Below, piece after piece: positions 1 through 7,739 of a stretch of DNA of 10,762 nt. This stretch comes from Prevotellaceae bacterium (GTDB lineage Bacteria > Bacteroidota > Bacteroidia > Bacteroidales > UBA932). A program made the position numbers and the translations under genes. The number at the start of each line of letters is the position of its first letter. The first letter of the stretch is position 1. The stretch lies in contig JAIRKX010000184.1 in assembly GCA_031259805.1 (NCBI GenBank), positions 1-10,762 on the forward strand. Direction: 5' to 3'. Below the pieces are notes generated by a model that was not told the origin of the DNA, searched no databases, and was given only the letters and a program-made list of their open reading frames with translations.

Positions 1-82
1 TGCGAGTAGAGAGCTACCTTCTGCGAGTAGATAGCTATCTTCTGCGAGTGGATAGCTATCTTCTGCGAGTGGATAGCTATCC
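1..82. repeat. 21-bp tandem repeat with palindromic core, at least four copies, cut by the left edge
   Basis: Four consecutive units start at 1, 22, 43 and 64 (the last is 19 bp before divergence). Each has a conserved TTCTGCGAGT(A/G) segment followed by GATAGCTATC, a perfect 10-bp palindrome at 30-39, 51-60 and 72-81. In the first unit this core is degenerate (GAGAGCTACC). Units 1-2 have A and units 3-4 have G at the variable position, so the array shows an internal gradient. Because 21 bp is seven codons, one plus-strand frame stays open across the array (heptapeptide LRVDSYL) and runs into the downstream kinase frame; this is more likely incidental than coding. There are no unique spacers, so it is not a CRISPR. 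Its function is unknown; the palindromic core could be a protein-binding site. The array probably continues left of the window. Confidence 0.9.
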
Positions 83-141
83 AAAACACGCGGCGAGGTT
101 GCCGGCGTCGCCTCGTAGAGTATTCAAGATAAAATGGTCGC

Positions 142-166
142 TTCACGAATTACGTTTCACGAATTA
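142..166. repeat. 11-bp direct repeat TTCACGAATTA x2 just upstream of the kinase promoter
   Basis: TTCACGAATTA occurs exactly at 142-152 and 156-166 (14-bp period), ending 5 bp before the -7 promoter element of the kinase gene. One helical turn plus a few bases separates the copies. It could be a pair of regulator sites or a decayed intergenic repeat; the sequence does not decide between these. Confidence 0.7.
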
Positions 167-171
167 TTTCG

Positions 172-179
172 TACTTTTG
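172..179 (+). promoter_or_regulatory. Bacteroidetes-type -7 promoter element for the histidine kinase
   Basis: TACTTTTG matches the Bacteroidetes consensus TAnnTTTG and lies 15 nt before the ATG at 195, predicting a short leader. No good TTTG -33 element is seen at the usual 17-23 bp spacing; the direct repeat at 142-166 occupies that area. Confidence 0.6.
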
Positions 180-194
180 CAGAAACAGGCATTT

Positions 195-3100
195 ATGTGG
201 AATAAAAAACAACTTACCGGTATAGGCGCGCTGCTTTGTCTGGCGATGGCGGCGGCGCTGTTTGGCTGGTCGCTGTGGCAGCGGCAGACGGCGGCGGCAG
301 GCGCTTCGTGGGCGATGCAATATGAGCGGTCATTGCATGATAAATTGCAGCAGGCGGCATTGGCCGGTGAACAGCTTCGTGTCGGGGCGACGCCGGCTGT
401 CGACCGTTATATCTATCCTTTTTACTTTGTCAACGGGGTATTGCAGCGCTGGACAACCCGCGATATTGCCGTGCCCGAGAGCGAACTGGCGGCGGTCGAT
501 ACGACGGAAGCCTTCCGGCGGCTGGGCGATAGCTGGTATGTAACGAATGCCTGCGAGATCGACAGCGTTAAGATCGTTACGGCCGTTCTCATCAAGCGCG
601 GCTACTCTTACGAGAATGAGTTCCTGCAGCCGCGCGTCAGCCCGTTTGCGACGGCGGTTACGGTCGTCGACGTAGCGCCGGCAACCAAAGCGACCGACGG
701 GGCAGCGGTGGTGCGGTCGACCTCCGGCGCTCCGCTATTCACGTTGATTTTCGACGATGAAAGCCGCTCGAATCGCCGGCTGGCGCTCCGCTGGATAGCG
801 CTGGTGTGGCTGATTGCCGCGCTGGCGCTCGTGCCGCAATACCGGAATACAAACTCTGTGCGGATGGTCGTCATCGGGCTGCTGGCGTTGCTGCGCTATG
901 GTATTTTTGCTGCGAAAGACCTCCTTTACAATAGCCATTTTCACCTGTTTGCCCCGTCGCTCTACGCCGATTCGTCGTTTATCCCGTCGCTTGGGAGCTT
1001 GCTGCTGCATGCGCTGTTTTTGTTTTTGATGACGGTCATAGCTGCGCCGCTGTTCCGGCAGACCACATTCTGCGACGACAGAAAATGGACAGTCGCGCGC
1101 GCGGTTCTACTGGCGGCGGCCGGCGGATGTGCGTGGTGCATTCATTATACGTGGCGGTCGCTGATTCTCAATTCGACGATTCCGCTCAACCTGTCGCAGC
1201 TCGACCAGCTGACGCCCTATACGGCGGCGGCTTACGGTATTCTTATTCTGCTTCTGGCGACGATGTTCCTGCCGATACACGCAAGTGTGAGTGGACTGTC
1301 GCTGTCCCGCCGGCAGAAACAGGCGATGCTGCTATGTTATATCGTCGCGGCGGCAAGCTATGCTTTGCTGTCGCTGGAAATCTACGGCCATCGCACGGAG
1401 GCGTTGCAAGCCCGCGCATGGGCCGACAAGTGGCATATGGAGCACGACCCGACAGCCGAATTTTACCTGAACGAACGTGTAGCGCCGGCCATCGTCGCCG
1501 ATACCGGACTGGACGCCCTGATTGCTTCCGCAGCGCCGGTCGACTACGTGCAGTTTTACATCCGTCAGCGCTACCTGCAAGGCTACCTTCGGCATTATGA
1601 CCTGCAACTGACCATTTGCCCCTATGCGACACAACTGCATATCGACGACGAAGACGGGGAGGAGATGGATTGCCGCGCATTCTTCGAGCGGGAAATCAAA
1701 CTTACGGGCGAGCGCCTCGCCGACGATTCCCCGTTCTATTGCCTGCTGAACGACAACGGGCGCAATAGCTATCTCGGCGTCCTGCACTACGTCGACAGGA
1801 CAGGGCGCGACGTCGACGTGTTCCTCGAACTCGACTCCCAGCTGCTCTCCGGCGGCGAAGGCTATCCCGAACTGCTGATGGAGAAAAGCATGGCCAATAA
1901 AATCCGAATGCCGACGGGCTACTCCTTTGCCAAATACGCCGGTGGCAAGCTGATTCTCCATAGCGGCGACTTCCGTTACCCGCACGACAACCGGTTCGTT
2001 GATGGCGTCAAGGTCGTGGCCGACGGCTATGTACACCTGCTTTATCATTTCGATAGCCATCATACGATTGTTATAAGCCGCGCGGCTCATACGTTCTGGC
2101 ACTGGGCTATTCTGTTTTCATACCTGCTTCTTATTACGGCGGCGGGTCTGGCGGCGTTGTTGCCGGCGGCGGGTCTGCGGTTGTGGTGGCCGATGTTACC
2201 CAATACATTTAAGCGGAAAATCGCCGTCCTGTTCGTCGCGGCCTTCATGGTTTCTATCCTCTGTACGGCCGTCGGTTCGATATGGTATAGCGTACACCGC
2301 TTTCGCGAAAGCGCCATGATTCAAATGGAGGATAAAATACGCGCCGTCCTCACGCAATTAGACTATGACCTCAGCCACATCCGCACGATCTACGACGCCG
2401 ACAAATGGGCGCTGGAAACCACCCTGAGGCAACTGTCCAACAGTTTGCGTATCGACGTAAATGTTTACGACATGGAGGGACGCATGGTTACTTCATCGCG
2501 CATGGAAGTCTTTGAACGACGGCTGCAAAGTACGCGTCTTCACCGTACGGCCTTCGACCGGCTGACCGGCGGGCAAACGACAGAGTTTGTCAACCGCGAA
2601 CGTATCGGCAACCTCGCATTCAATGCCATGTATGCCGCCTACTACAACCGTGCCGGCGAACCGGTAGCTTACGTCAATATACCCTATTTCTCGAAGCGCA
2701 TGCAGGATATTCGCGAAATATCGGCGGTCATCACCACTATTATTAATGTGTATATTCTGGCCTTGATCGCCGCGCTGTTACTGGGCATGGCGTTAGCCAA
2801 CCGGCTGTTGCGCCCGCTTGAAATCGTGCGGCGGCACATGCAGCAGCTTGATGTAACAAAGAAAATGGACTATATCCGCTACGACGAGAAGGATGAACTG
2901 GGCGACCTGATACGCGCCTACAACCAGATGATTGTCGCGCTGGAAGAGAGTACTCGCCAACTGGCGCAAAGCGAACGTGAAAGCGCATGGCGCGAAATGG
3001 CGCGACAAATCGCCCATGAAATAAAAAACCCCCTGACCCCAATGCAGCTTAGCATTCAGCATCTGATACGCCTGAAAAAAGAGCGGGCGTCCGGCTGGCC

Positions 3101-3641
3101 GTCGCGTTTCGATGAACTGGCCGTCGCCCTGCTCGAACAGATAGATACGCTGGCCAAAACCGCGTCAGAGTTTTCGGATTTTGCACGGATTACGAAGGCT
3201 GCGCCGGTCGAAGTGCGGCTCGATACGCTCCTGCATGAGCTATGTCCCCTGTTCGACGCATACGCTACCATCCGCTTTGAATGGCGCAACATAGACGCCC
3301 CCGCCACTGTCGTCGCCCACCCCGACCTGCTGTCGCGCGTGTTCCTTAACCTCCTGACCAACGCCGTGCAGGCCGTGCAGGACAAACCCGAAGGTCATAT
3401 CCGTATAACCCTCGCCGAATTCCCCGACGGCTATCGCGTCAGCATTGAAGACAACGGCTACGGCGTCAGCGACAGTCTGCGCCCTCAACTGTTTACCCTC
3501 AACTTTACCACCAAAACCAGCGGCAGTGGCCTCGGGCTGGCCATCAGTAAGAAAATCCTCGAACACGAAGGCGGACATATCGCCTATAGCCGCTCAGAAT
3601 TAGGAGGAGCGTGCTTTGTGGTTGAATTGCGTAAAGCGTAA
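195..3641 (+). CDS. Large membrane sensor histidine kinase (NtrY-like domain order)
   Basis: This predicted inner-membrane sensor autophosphorylates on histidine and should pass phosphate to a response regulator not present here. Using the ATG at 195 gives 1148 residues. An upstream GTG at 48 would add 49 residues encoded by the tandem repeat and the promoter, so it is rejected. Order: TM about 8-28; extracytoplasmic region to about 197; roughly six TMs between 198 and 394; a second extracytoplasmic region about 395-632; TMs about 633-660 and 674-700; a third extracytoplasmic sensor about 701-842; TM about 843-868; HAMP to about 920. The HisKA H-box is HEIKNPLTP with H941. The ATPase shows the N-box NLLTNAVQA (N1056), G1 box DNGYG (D1086), FTTK, and G2 box GSGLGL (1110-1115). 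The C-terminal half is ordinary NtrY type; the long N-terminal half is unusual and its ligand unknown. It converges with gltX and appears monocistronic. Confidence 0.93.
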   Translation: MWNKKQLTGIGALLCLAMAAALFGWSLWQRQTAAAGASWAMQYERSLHDKLQQAALAGEQLRVGATPAVDRYIYPFYFVNGVLQRWTTRDIAVPESELAAVDTTEAFRRLGDSWYVTNACEIDSVKIVTAVLIKRGYSYENEFLQPRVSPFATAVTVVDVAPATKATDGAAVVRSTSGAPLFTLIFDDESRSNRRLALRWIALVWLIAALALVPQYRNTNSVRMVVIGLLALLRYGIFAAKDLLYNSHFHLFAPSLYADSSFIPSLGSLLLHALFLFLMTVIAAPLFRQTTFCDDRKWTVARAVLLAAAGGCAWCIHYTWRSLILNSTIPLNLSQLDQLTPYTAAAYGILILLLATMFLPIHASVSGLSLSRRQKQAMLLCYIVAAASYALLSLEIYGHRTEALQARAWADKWHMEHDPTAEFYLNERVAPAIVADTGLDALIASAAPVDYVQFYIRQRYLQGYLRHYDLQLTICPYATQLHIDDEDGEEMDCRAFFEREIKLTGERLADDSPFYCLLNDNGRNSYLGVLHYVDRTGRDVDVFLELDSQLLSGGEGYPELLMEKSMANKIRMPTGYSFAKYAGGKLILHSGDFRYPHDNRFVDGVKVVADGYVHLLYHFDSHHTIVISRAAHTFWHWAILFSYLLLITAAGLAALLPAAGLRLWWPMLPNTFKRKIAVLFVAAFMVSILCTAVGSIWYSVHRFRESAMIQMEDKIRAVLTQLDYDLSHIRTIYDADKWALETTLRQLSNSLRIDVNVYDMEGRMVTSSRMEVFERRLQSTRLHRTAFDRLTGGQTTEFVNRERIGNLAFNAMYAAYYNRAGEPVAYVNIPYFSKRMQDIREISAVITTIINVYILALIAALLLGMALANRLLRPLEIVRRHMQQLDVTKKMDYIRYDEKDELGDLIRAYNQMIVALEESTRQLAQSERESAWREMARQIAHEIKNPLTPMQLSIQHLIRLKKERASGWPSRFDELAVALLEQIDTLAKTASEFSDFARITKAAPVEVRLDTLLHELCPLFDAYATIRFEWRNIDAPATVVAHPDLLSRVFLNLLTNAVQAVQDKPEGHIRITLAEFPDGYRVSIEDNGYGVSDSLRPQLFTLNFTTKTSGSGLGLAISKKILEHEGGHIAYSRSELGGACFVVELRKA

Positions 3642-3647
3642 TACGGC

Positions 3648-3744
3648 GACAGCCTTCTGTGATTCTCGGCGCTTCTCTGTGTCTCTCTGTGTAACTTGAA
3701 GAAAGTTTGGCGTAATGTTACATCGAGAATCACCGGGGGCTGTC
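3648..3744 (+). repeat. Long imperfect inverted repeat (hairpin) between convergent kinase and gltX
   Basis: Bases 3648-3668 pair with 3744-3724. The outer arms GACAGCC/GGCTGTC and inner arms TGATTCTCG/CGAGAATCA are perfect. The five bases between them add two G-U pairs and two Watson-Crick pairs, with one mismatch (3658/3734). A further 6-bp stem TGTAAC/GTTACA (3690-3695/3717-3722) sits inside, leaving a one-sided 20-nt bulge rich in CTCTGTG. The two G-U pairs form only in the plus-strand transcript, so the structure is better in the kinase 3' end than in gltX mRNA. No U-tract follows, so a classical intrinsic terminator is not supported. It may protect the mRNA 3' end or be a decayed palindromic repeat element. 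Confidence 0.75.
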
Positions 3745-3767
3745 ATCCATTCATCCATTTTCATCCC
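3743..3767. repeat. Short TCATCCAT tandem repeat overlapping the gltX stop codon
   Basis: TCATCCAT occurs at 3743-3750 and 3751-3758, then TCATCCC at 3761-3767 after two T. The gltX stop codon (TGA on the minus strand, 3763-3761) lies in the third unit. This looks like slippage-prone sequence at a gene end. Confidence 0.6.
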
Positions 3768-5338
3768 TCGCAGGCATGCTTCGTTAAAACTTTGATTCGT
3801 TCCTCGCAGGCTGCTTTTCCTATGAGGGCTATAATATCGAAGATGCCGGGGCCTTTGGCGGCGCCGACGAGGCATAGCCGTAAGGCATTCATCACGGCGC
3901 CGGGCGGGATATTGCGCTCGGCCATCCATGCGTGGACGGCTTGCTCGATACGTTCTTTGGTAAAGGGTTCGACGCCGGCCAGCAGAGCTGCTACTTGACG
4001 GAGGAGGTCGGACGTTTCGGGACGCCAGTATTTTTGTATGCTCTTGGCGTCGAACGTGGCGGGCGGCACGAAGAAATAGGACGATAATTCCCAAAAATCG
4101 GCGATGAACGTAGCCCGTTCTTTTATCAGTCCGCATACGGCGATTATTTTTTCCATCCCTGCTTCCACGCCCTTTTCCTGCAGGATAGAGCGGTAGCGCT
4201 CGGCCAGTTCGACGTCGCTTTTGCTTTTAAGATATTGCTGGTTGAACCATCGCGCCTTGTCGGGACTGAAGCGGGCGCCCGACTTTACCACTCGCTCAAG
4301 CGAAAACAGGGCGGCCAACTCGTCGAGGCTAAAAATCTCCTGCTCCGTGCCAGGATTCCATCCTAACAGCGCCAGCAGGTTGACAAAGGCTTCGGGAAAA
4401 TAGCCGTCCTCGCGGTAGCCGCGCGATATGTCGCCGGCAGGCGATACCCACCGTAGCGGAAATACCGGGAACCCGTGCTTGTCGCCGTCGCGTTTACTGA
4501 GTTTCCCTTTGCCGTCAGGCTTGAGCAGCAGCGAAAGATGCGCAAAGTCCGGCTGCGATTCGCTCCAGCCGAATGCCTCGTAGAGCAGGTAGTGTAGCTG
4601 AAGCGACGGCAGCCATTCTTCGCCGCGGATAACATGCGAGATAGCCATCAAACGGTCGTCGACGATATTGGCCAAATGGTATGTAGGCAATTCGTCGGCG
4701 CGTTTCCAGAGCACCTTATCGTCGAGCGTAGCGGTGTTGACCATGATGTCGCCGCGAATTAAATCGTGCATGTGTACCTCGCGGTCTTCCGGCATCTTAA
4801 ACCGGACGACCCAATGCGTTTCCATCAGCAACCGGCGTTGTACCGCGTCAATCGGCATACCAAGCGAAGTATCCATCTGCCGGCGGATCGTATGATTATA
4901 GGTGAACGACCGTCCTTCGGCTTCGGCTTCCTTACGGTAACGATCTATCGTTTCGGCGGTGTCGAAGGCATAATAGGCATGCCCTTTGCGCACCAGTTCT
5001 TCGGCATATTGCCGGTACAGCGGTTTGCGTTGCGACTGCCTATATGGGGCGTACGGATGTTGCGCGTCGGCGATTTCGGCCACCATCCCGTCGGCAGTAA
5101 GCCCTTCGTTGGGCACGATGCCGCACCATTTCAACGCTTCGATAATATACCGCTCGGCATCCGGCACAAAACGTCCCGCGTCTGTGTCCTCGATGCGCAG
5201 GATAAAGTCGCCGCCATGCCTGCGGGCAAAAAGATAGTTGAATAAAGCCGTTCGCACACCGCCTATGTGGAGCGGCCCCGTAGGACTTGGAGCAAAGCGA
5301 ACCCGCACTTTTCGTGTATTGTTTTCCGTATTATTCAT
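3761..5338 (-). CDS. gltX: Glutamyl-tRNA synthetase
   Basis: This cytosolic class I aminoacyl-tRNA synthetase charges tRNA-Glu with glutamate using ATP. The 525-residue protein is full length for the family. Near the N-terminus is the signature RFAPSPTGPLHIGG, with the HIGH-type motif at 24-27, followed by LRIEDTD around 47-53. The KMSKS-type loop is present as KLSKR (279-283) in GKGKLSKRDGDKHG. The stretch after it (FPVFPL, then GYREDGYFPEA and ALLGWNPG) is typical of Bacteroidetes GltX, and the remainder is the helical anticodon-binding part. The ATG at 5338 is chosen because the family motif begins about 14 residues later. The gene follows the hydrolase by 15 bp without a visible promoter or Shine-Dalgarno, so the two are probably co-transcribed. 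Its 3' end faces the histidine kinase. Confidence 0.98.
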   Translation of the reverse strand: MNNTENNTRKVRVRFAPSPTGPLHIGGVRTALFNYLFARRHGGDFILRIEDTDAGRFVPDAERYIIEALKWCGIVPNEGLTADGMVAEIADAQHPYAPYRQSQRKPLYRQYAEELVRKGHAYYAFDTAETIDRYRKEAEAEGRSFTYNHTIRRQMDTSLGMPIDAVQRRLLMETHWVVRFKMPEDREVHMHDLIRGDIMVNTATLDDKVLWKRADELPTYHLANIVDDRLMAISHVIRGEEWLPSLQLHYLLYEAFGWSESQPDFAHLSLLLKPDGKGKLSKRDGDKHGFPVFPLRWVSPAGDISRGYREDGYFPEAFVNLLALLGWNPGTEQEIFSLDELAALFSLERVVKSGARFSPDKARWFNQQYLKSKSDVELAERYRSILQEKGVEAGMEKIIAVCGLIKERATFIADFWELSSYFFVPPATFDAKSIQKYWRPETSDLLRQVAALLAGVEPFTKERIEQAVHAWMAERNIPPGAVMNALRLCLVGAAKGPGIFDIIALIGKAACEERIKVLTKHACEG

Positions 5339-5353
5339 TATTTTATTGATTAT

Positions 5354-6037
5354 TCATTTTAAGCATTCATTCATTGTTCGGAGGTTTATTTTTGCCAGCG
5401 CCTGCTGCAATGCCGCTTTATCCAGCGTAAAATAATGATAGGGGTAGAGCGTTTTCGGTTTCAGCACACGGGCGGCCTCGATGAACATGTCGTCGCTCAT
5501 CGTATAAGGCAGGTCTTTGGGGAGGAAGGCAATGTCGGGCGGCGCAATGAGGGACATTTCGGGAATCAGCTCGGTGTCGCCGGCAATGTAGATTCGAAAG
5601 CCGCCGATGTCGAGGATATAACCATTGCCGCGCCCTTTTGGGTGAAACGGCTCGCCGTCGGGACGCATGTGATGGATATTGTAAGCCGGCACAGCCGAAA
5701 TGACAATGTCGTTCCAGCGGAGGACATCTCCGTTTTGCAGGACATCCGTCCCGTACAAGGCCTGCGCCACCGCTTCTGTCCCGATGATCGTCGTCGTGGG
5801 CGTACAAATCTTGTCTAATTCAGCGATGTCCAAATGGTCGTAATGATCGTGGGTAATCAACATCAGGTCGGCCTTCGGGAAATCCGTAAAATCGGCTACT
5901 TCGCCATACGGATCATTGTAAATAATGACATCGTTTAACTGCAACAGCAACGAAGCATGTCCGATGTGCGTTACTTGTAGTGCGCCTTGCGGCGTCATGT
6001 ATACGTGGGGTTGCGGGAGAGATGTTATGTATAGCAT
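5354..6037 (-). CDS. Metallo-beta-lactamase-fold metal-dependent hydrolase (UlaG/UPF0173-like)
   Basis: Predicted cytosolic hydrolase of 227 residues with no signal peptide; substrate unknown. The metal-binding HxHxDH motif is seen as THDHYDHLD (H63, H65, D67, H68). Other likely ligands are the histidines at IHH (122-123), D154 in IAGDTE and H201 in YPYHYF. Spacing fits the single-domain MBL group that includes L-ascorbate-6-phosphate lactonase (UlaG) and UPF0173 proteins, but similarity at this level does not assign a reaction. The start at 6037 lies about 55 nt after a good promoter; an internal ATG at residue 14 is possible, since the conserved fold begins about QVTHIGHAS. It is the first gene of a probable two-gene operon with gltX. 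Confidence 0.9.
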   Translation of the reverse strand: MLYITSLPQPHVYMTPQGALQVTHIGHASLLLQLNDVIIYNDPYGEVADFTDFPKADLMLITHDHYDHLDIAELDKICTPTTTIIGTEAVAQALYGTDVLQNGDVLRWNDIVISAVPAYNIHHMRPDGEPFHPKGRGNGYILDIGGFRIYIAGDTELIPEMSLIAPPDIAFLPKDLPYTMSDDMFIEAARVLKPKTLYPYHYFTLDKAALQQALAKINLRTMNECLK

Positions 6038-6091
6038 ATCTTAATGAGGATAAGGGTTTATTTTTAGGATAAGGGGTAAAAATTGTTTGTA

Positions 6092-6121
6092 CAAAGATAC
6101 ATTTTTTTTCAGGACAGCAAA
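6092..6121 (-). promoter_or_regulatory. Promoter for the hydrolase-gltX operon
   Basis: On the minus strand, TTTG (6121-6118) is followed after 18 bp by TATCTTTG (6099-6092), matching TTTG-N17-23-TAnnTTTG. The start codon is at 6037, giving a leader of roughly 50 nt. A perfect 10-bp palindrome, TTTGTACAAA (6086-6095), overlaps the end of the -7 element and the expected transcription start. The gap 6038-6191 between cls and this gene holds only this promoter and leader. Confidence 0.75.
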
Positions 6122-6191
6122 CAAGGATAATACAGGTCAATTTTTTATTAACAATCAGTACTGTGTCGTGTTCATGGGGAGCGACTAATTC

Positions 6192-7655
6192 TCACAGCAA
6201 CGGGCTGCACAGGCGTGCCAGCGCTTCTTTGCTTTTCGAGAGCCAACTGCGCTTGTTCCACCAACGGAGACGTACCAGACGGCTGAAACAGATATCTTCT
6301 ACAAATTGGGTTTCCAGTTTTTGCGTAATTTGCTCGTCGTAAATCAGGGAAATGATTTCAAAGTTATGCTCAAAGCTGCGGATGTCCATGTTGGCCGAGC
6401 CGACCGCGGCAAAATTGCCGTCGATGGTCATTAGTTTCGAGTGGATAAAACCTTTTTGGAAAAGATAAATCTTTACGCCGGCCTCGAGTAACTCGGTCAG
6501 ATAGGAAAGCGTACTGAAGTAAACCATTTTCGAGTCGGAATGGGCCGGGATAATCAGCCGCACGTCCACGCCACTTAACGAGGCGACTTTGACGGCCGAC
6601 AAGATGCTCTCATTGGGCGTAAAATAAGGCGTAGCAATATAAATATGATCTTTTGCCTGCGCGATGGCCGAAAAATAAGTTTGCATCACGCTCGCCCAGT
6701 CGCTGTCTGGACCCGACGAGGCAATTTGCATCGGACAAATGTCCTCGACCTTGTGCGCCGGGTAGTAGCGGAGGCGCTGCCCGAGTTGTTTTTTCGACAC
6801 AAAATACCAGTCGAGCAGGAAAATAGTTTGCAGGGAATGTACGGCTTCGCCTTCAATACGCATGTGCGTATCGCGCCATGTGCCGAACTTCCCGCCGGTC
6901 AGGTAGCGATCGGCGATGTTGATACCGCCTAAAAAGCCGACGCGTCCATCAACGACCAATATTTTCCGATGGTTGCGGTAATTGACTTTGGTGCTTAGCC
7001 ATAGGATGCGCACCTCGGCAAATGGGTATATTTCTACACCGCCGTCTTTCAATGCCTGAATGTATTGCTTCGGAAGACTCCAACTGCCTACATCGTCATA
7101 AATGACGCGCACTTCCACGCCTTCGCGCGCTTTGTGTATCAGCAGTTTTTTAAATTCATTGCCTATCGTGTCGTCTTCGATGATGTAGGACTCGAGGTGA
7201 ATGCTGTCCGTCGCCTGCGCAATGGCCGCTTTCATAGCCGCAAACGTTGCCTTGCCGGTCGTATAGACGTCGACTTTGTTTTTATCAGTATAGATGGCCT
7301 TGCTGTTGTTGAGCAGTAGCGTGATGATCCGTTTGTAGCGCGCCACCGAGTCGGTCGTATCGTCGTAAGCTTTGCGGAACAGGGCTACCTGCCGCTTGCT
7401 CAATTGGTCGATGACGACCAAATCGTGTATTTCTTTCCGATTAAAGATTTTTTCTTTCCGGTAATTGCGCCCTAAAAAAAGATAGAAAATCAAGCCGGCA
7501 AACGGCACGGCAATCAATACGACACACCACGAAATGGTTTTGATGGGGTCTAATTTCTTGCCCACCATAAAAAAGATAATCACGACGGCGGCGATGAAAT
7601 TGCACACCGTCAGTAATTCATACCAATAGGTTTGTATCGTTTGCCAAAGTGTCAT
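6192..7655 (-). CDS. cls: Cardiolipin synthase, phospholipase D superfamily
   Basis: This membrane enzyme joins two phosphatidylglycerol molecules to make cardiolipin and glycerol. The 487-residue length is normal for the bacterial Cls type. Two N-terminal membrane helices lie about 12-31 and 40-61 (the latter ending IFYLFLGRNYR, a typical Cls signature). Two PLD HKD motifs follow: HRKILVVD (H229, K231, D236), then GFLGGINIADRY, and HSKLMTID (H405, K407, D412), then AAVGSANMDIRS. Both catalytic motifs are intact. The start at 7655 fits the N-terminal helix and a promoter about 20 nt upstream. The next gene on this strand is 154 bp away with its own promoter, so cls is probably transcribed alone or with partial read-through. 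Which of several bacterial Cls paralogues it represents cannot be told. Confidence 0.95.
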   Translation of the reverse strand: MTLWQTIQTYWYELLTVCNFIAAVVIIFFMVGKKLDPIKTISWCVVLIAVPFAGLIFYLFLGRNYRKEKIFNRKEIHDLVVIDQLSKRQVALFRKAYDDTTDSVARYKRIITLLLNNSKAIYTDKNKVDVYTTGKATFAAMKAAIAQATDSIHLESYIIEDDTIGNEFKKLLIHKAREGVEVRVIYDDVGSWSLPKQYIQALKDGGVEIYPFAEVRILWLSTKVNYRNHRKILVVDGRVGFLGGINIADRYLTGGKFGTWRDTHMRIEGEAVHSLQTIFLLDWYFVSKKQLGQRLRYYPAHKVEDICPMQIASSGPDSDWASVMQTYFSAIAQAKDHIYIATPYFTPNESILSAVKVASLSGVDVRLIIPAHSDSKMVYFSTLSYLTELLEAGVKIYLFQKGFIHSKLMTIDGNFAAVGSANMDIRSFEHNFEIISLIYDEQITQKLETQFVEDICFSRLVRLRWWNKRSWLSKSKEALARLCSPLL

Positions 7656-7675
7656 TGATAGAGAAAATTTGAAAA

Positions 7676-7706
7676 CAAAAATACAAAATTAATACGGCTT
7701 TACAAC
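7676..7706 (-). promoter_or_regulatory. Promoter for cls
   Basis: Minus-strand TATTTTTG (7683-7676) matches TAnnTTTG and lies 20 nt before the cls ATG. GTTG at 7706-7703, 19 bp upstream, is a near-match to the TTTG -33 element. It is back to back with the plus-strand promoter at 7709-7739; the palindrome AACGTT (7704-7709) sits between the two -33 elements. Confidence 0.6.
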
Positions 7707-7708
7707 GT

Positions 7709-7739
7709 TTTGTGTGGGTAAAAAAAAGTATTATATTTG
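7709..7739 (+). promoter_or_regulatory. Strong consensus promoter reading into the transposase relic
   Basis: TTTG (7709-7712), a 19-bp spacer, then TATATTTG (7732-7739) is a full match to the Bacteroidetes consensus. Only four bases separate the -7 element from the ATG at 7744. It now drives a dead reading frame, so it may be a relic of an insertion-sequence promoter or may still transcribe toward nagZ. Confidence 0.7.

Noticed and set aside
1..82. CRISPR array
   Set aside because: Units are contiguous at 21 bp with no unique spacers and no cas genes nearby.
48..194. N-terminal extension of the histidine kinase from GTG 48
   Set aside because: It would be encoded by the tandem repeat, the direct repeat and the -7 promoter; the ATG at 195 is followed at once by a normal first membrane helix.
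1332..2102. 256-residue minus-strand reading frame
   Set aside because: Antisense shadow of the histidine kinase, which has convincing domains in its own frame; the antisense product shows no recognisable motif or start signal.
6061..6110. Intrinsic terminator at the T-runs between cls and the hydrolase gene
   Set aside because: The T-runs have no GC-rich stem before them on either strand; the region is better explained as the operon promoter and leader.
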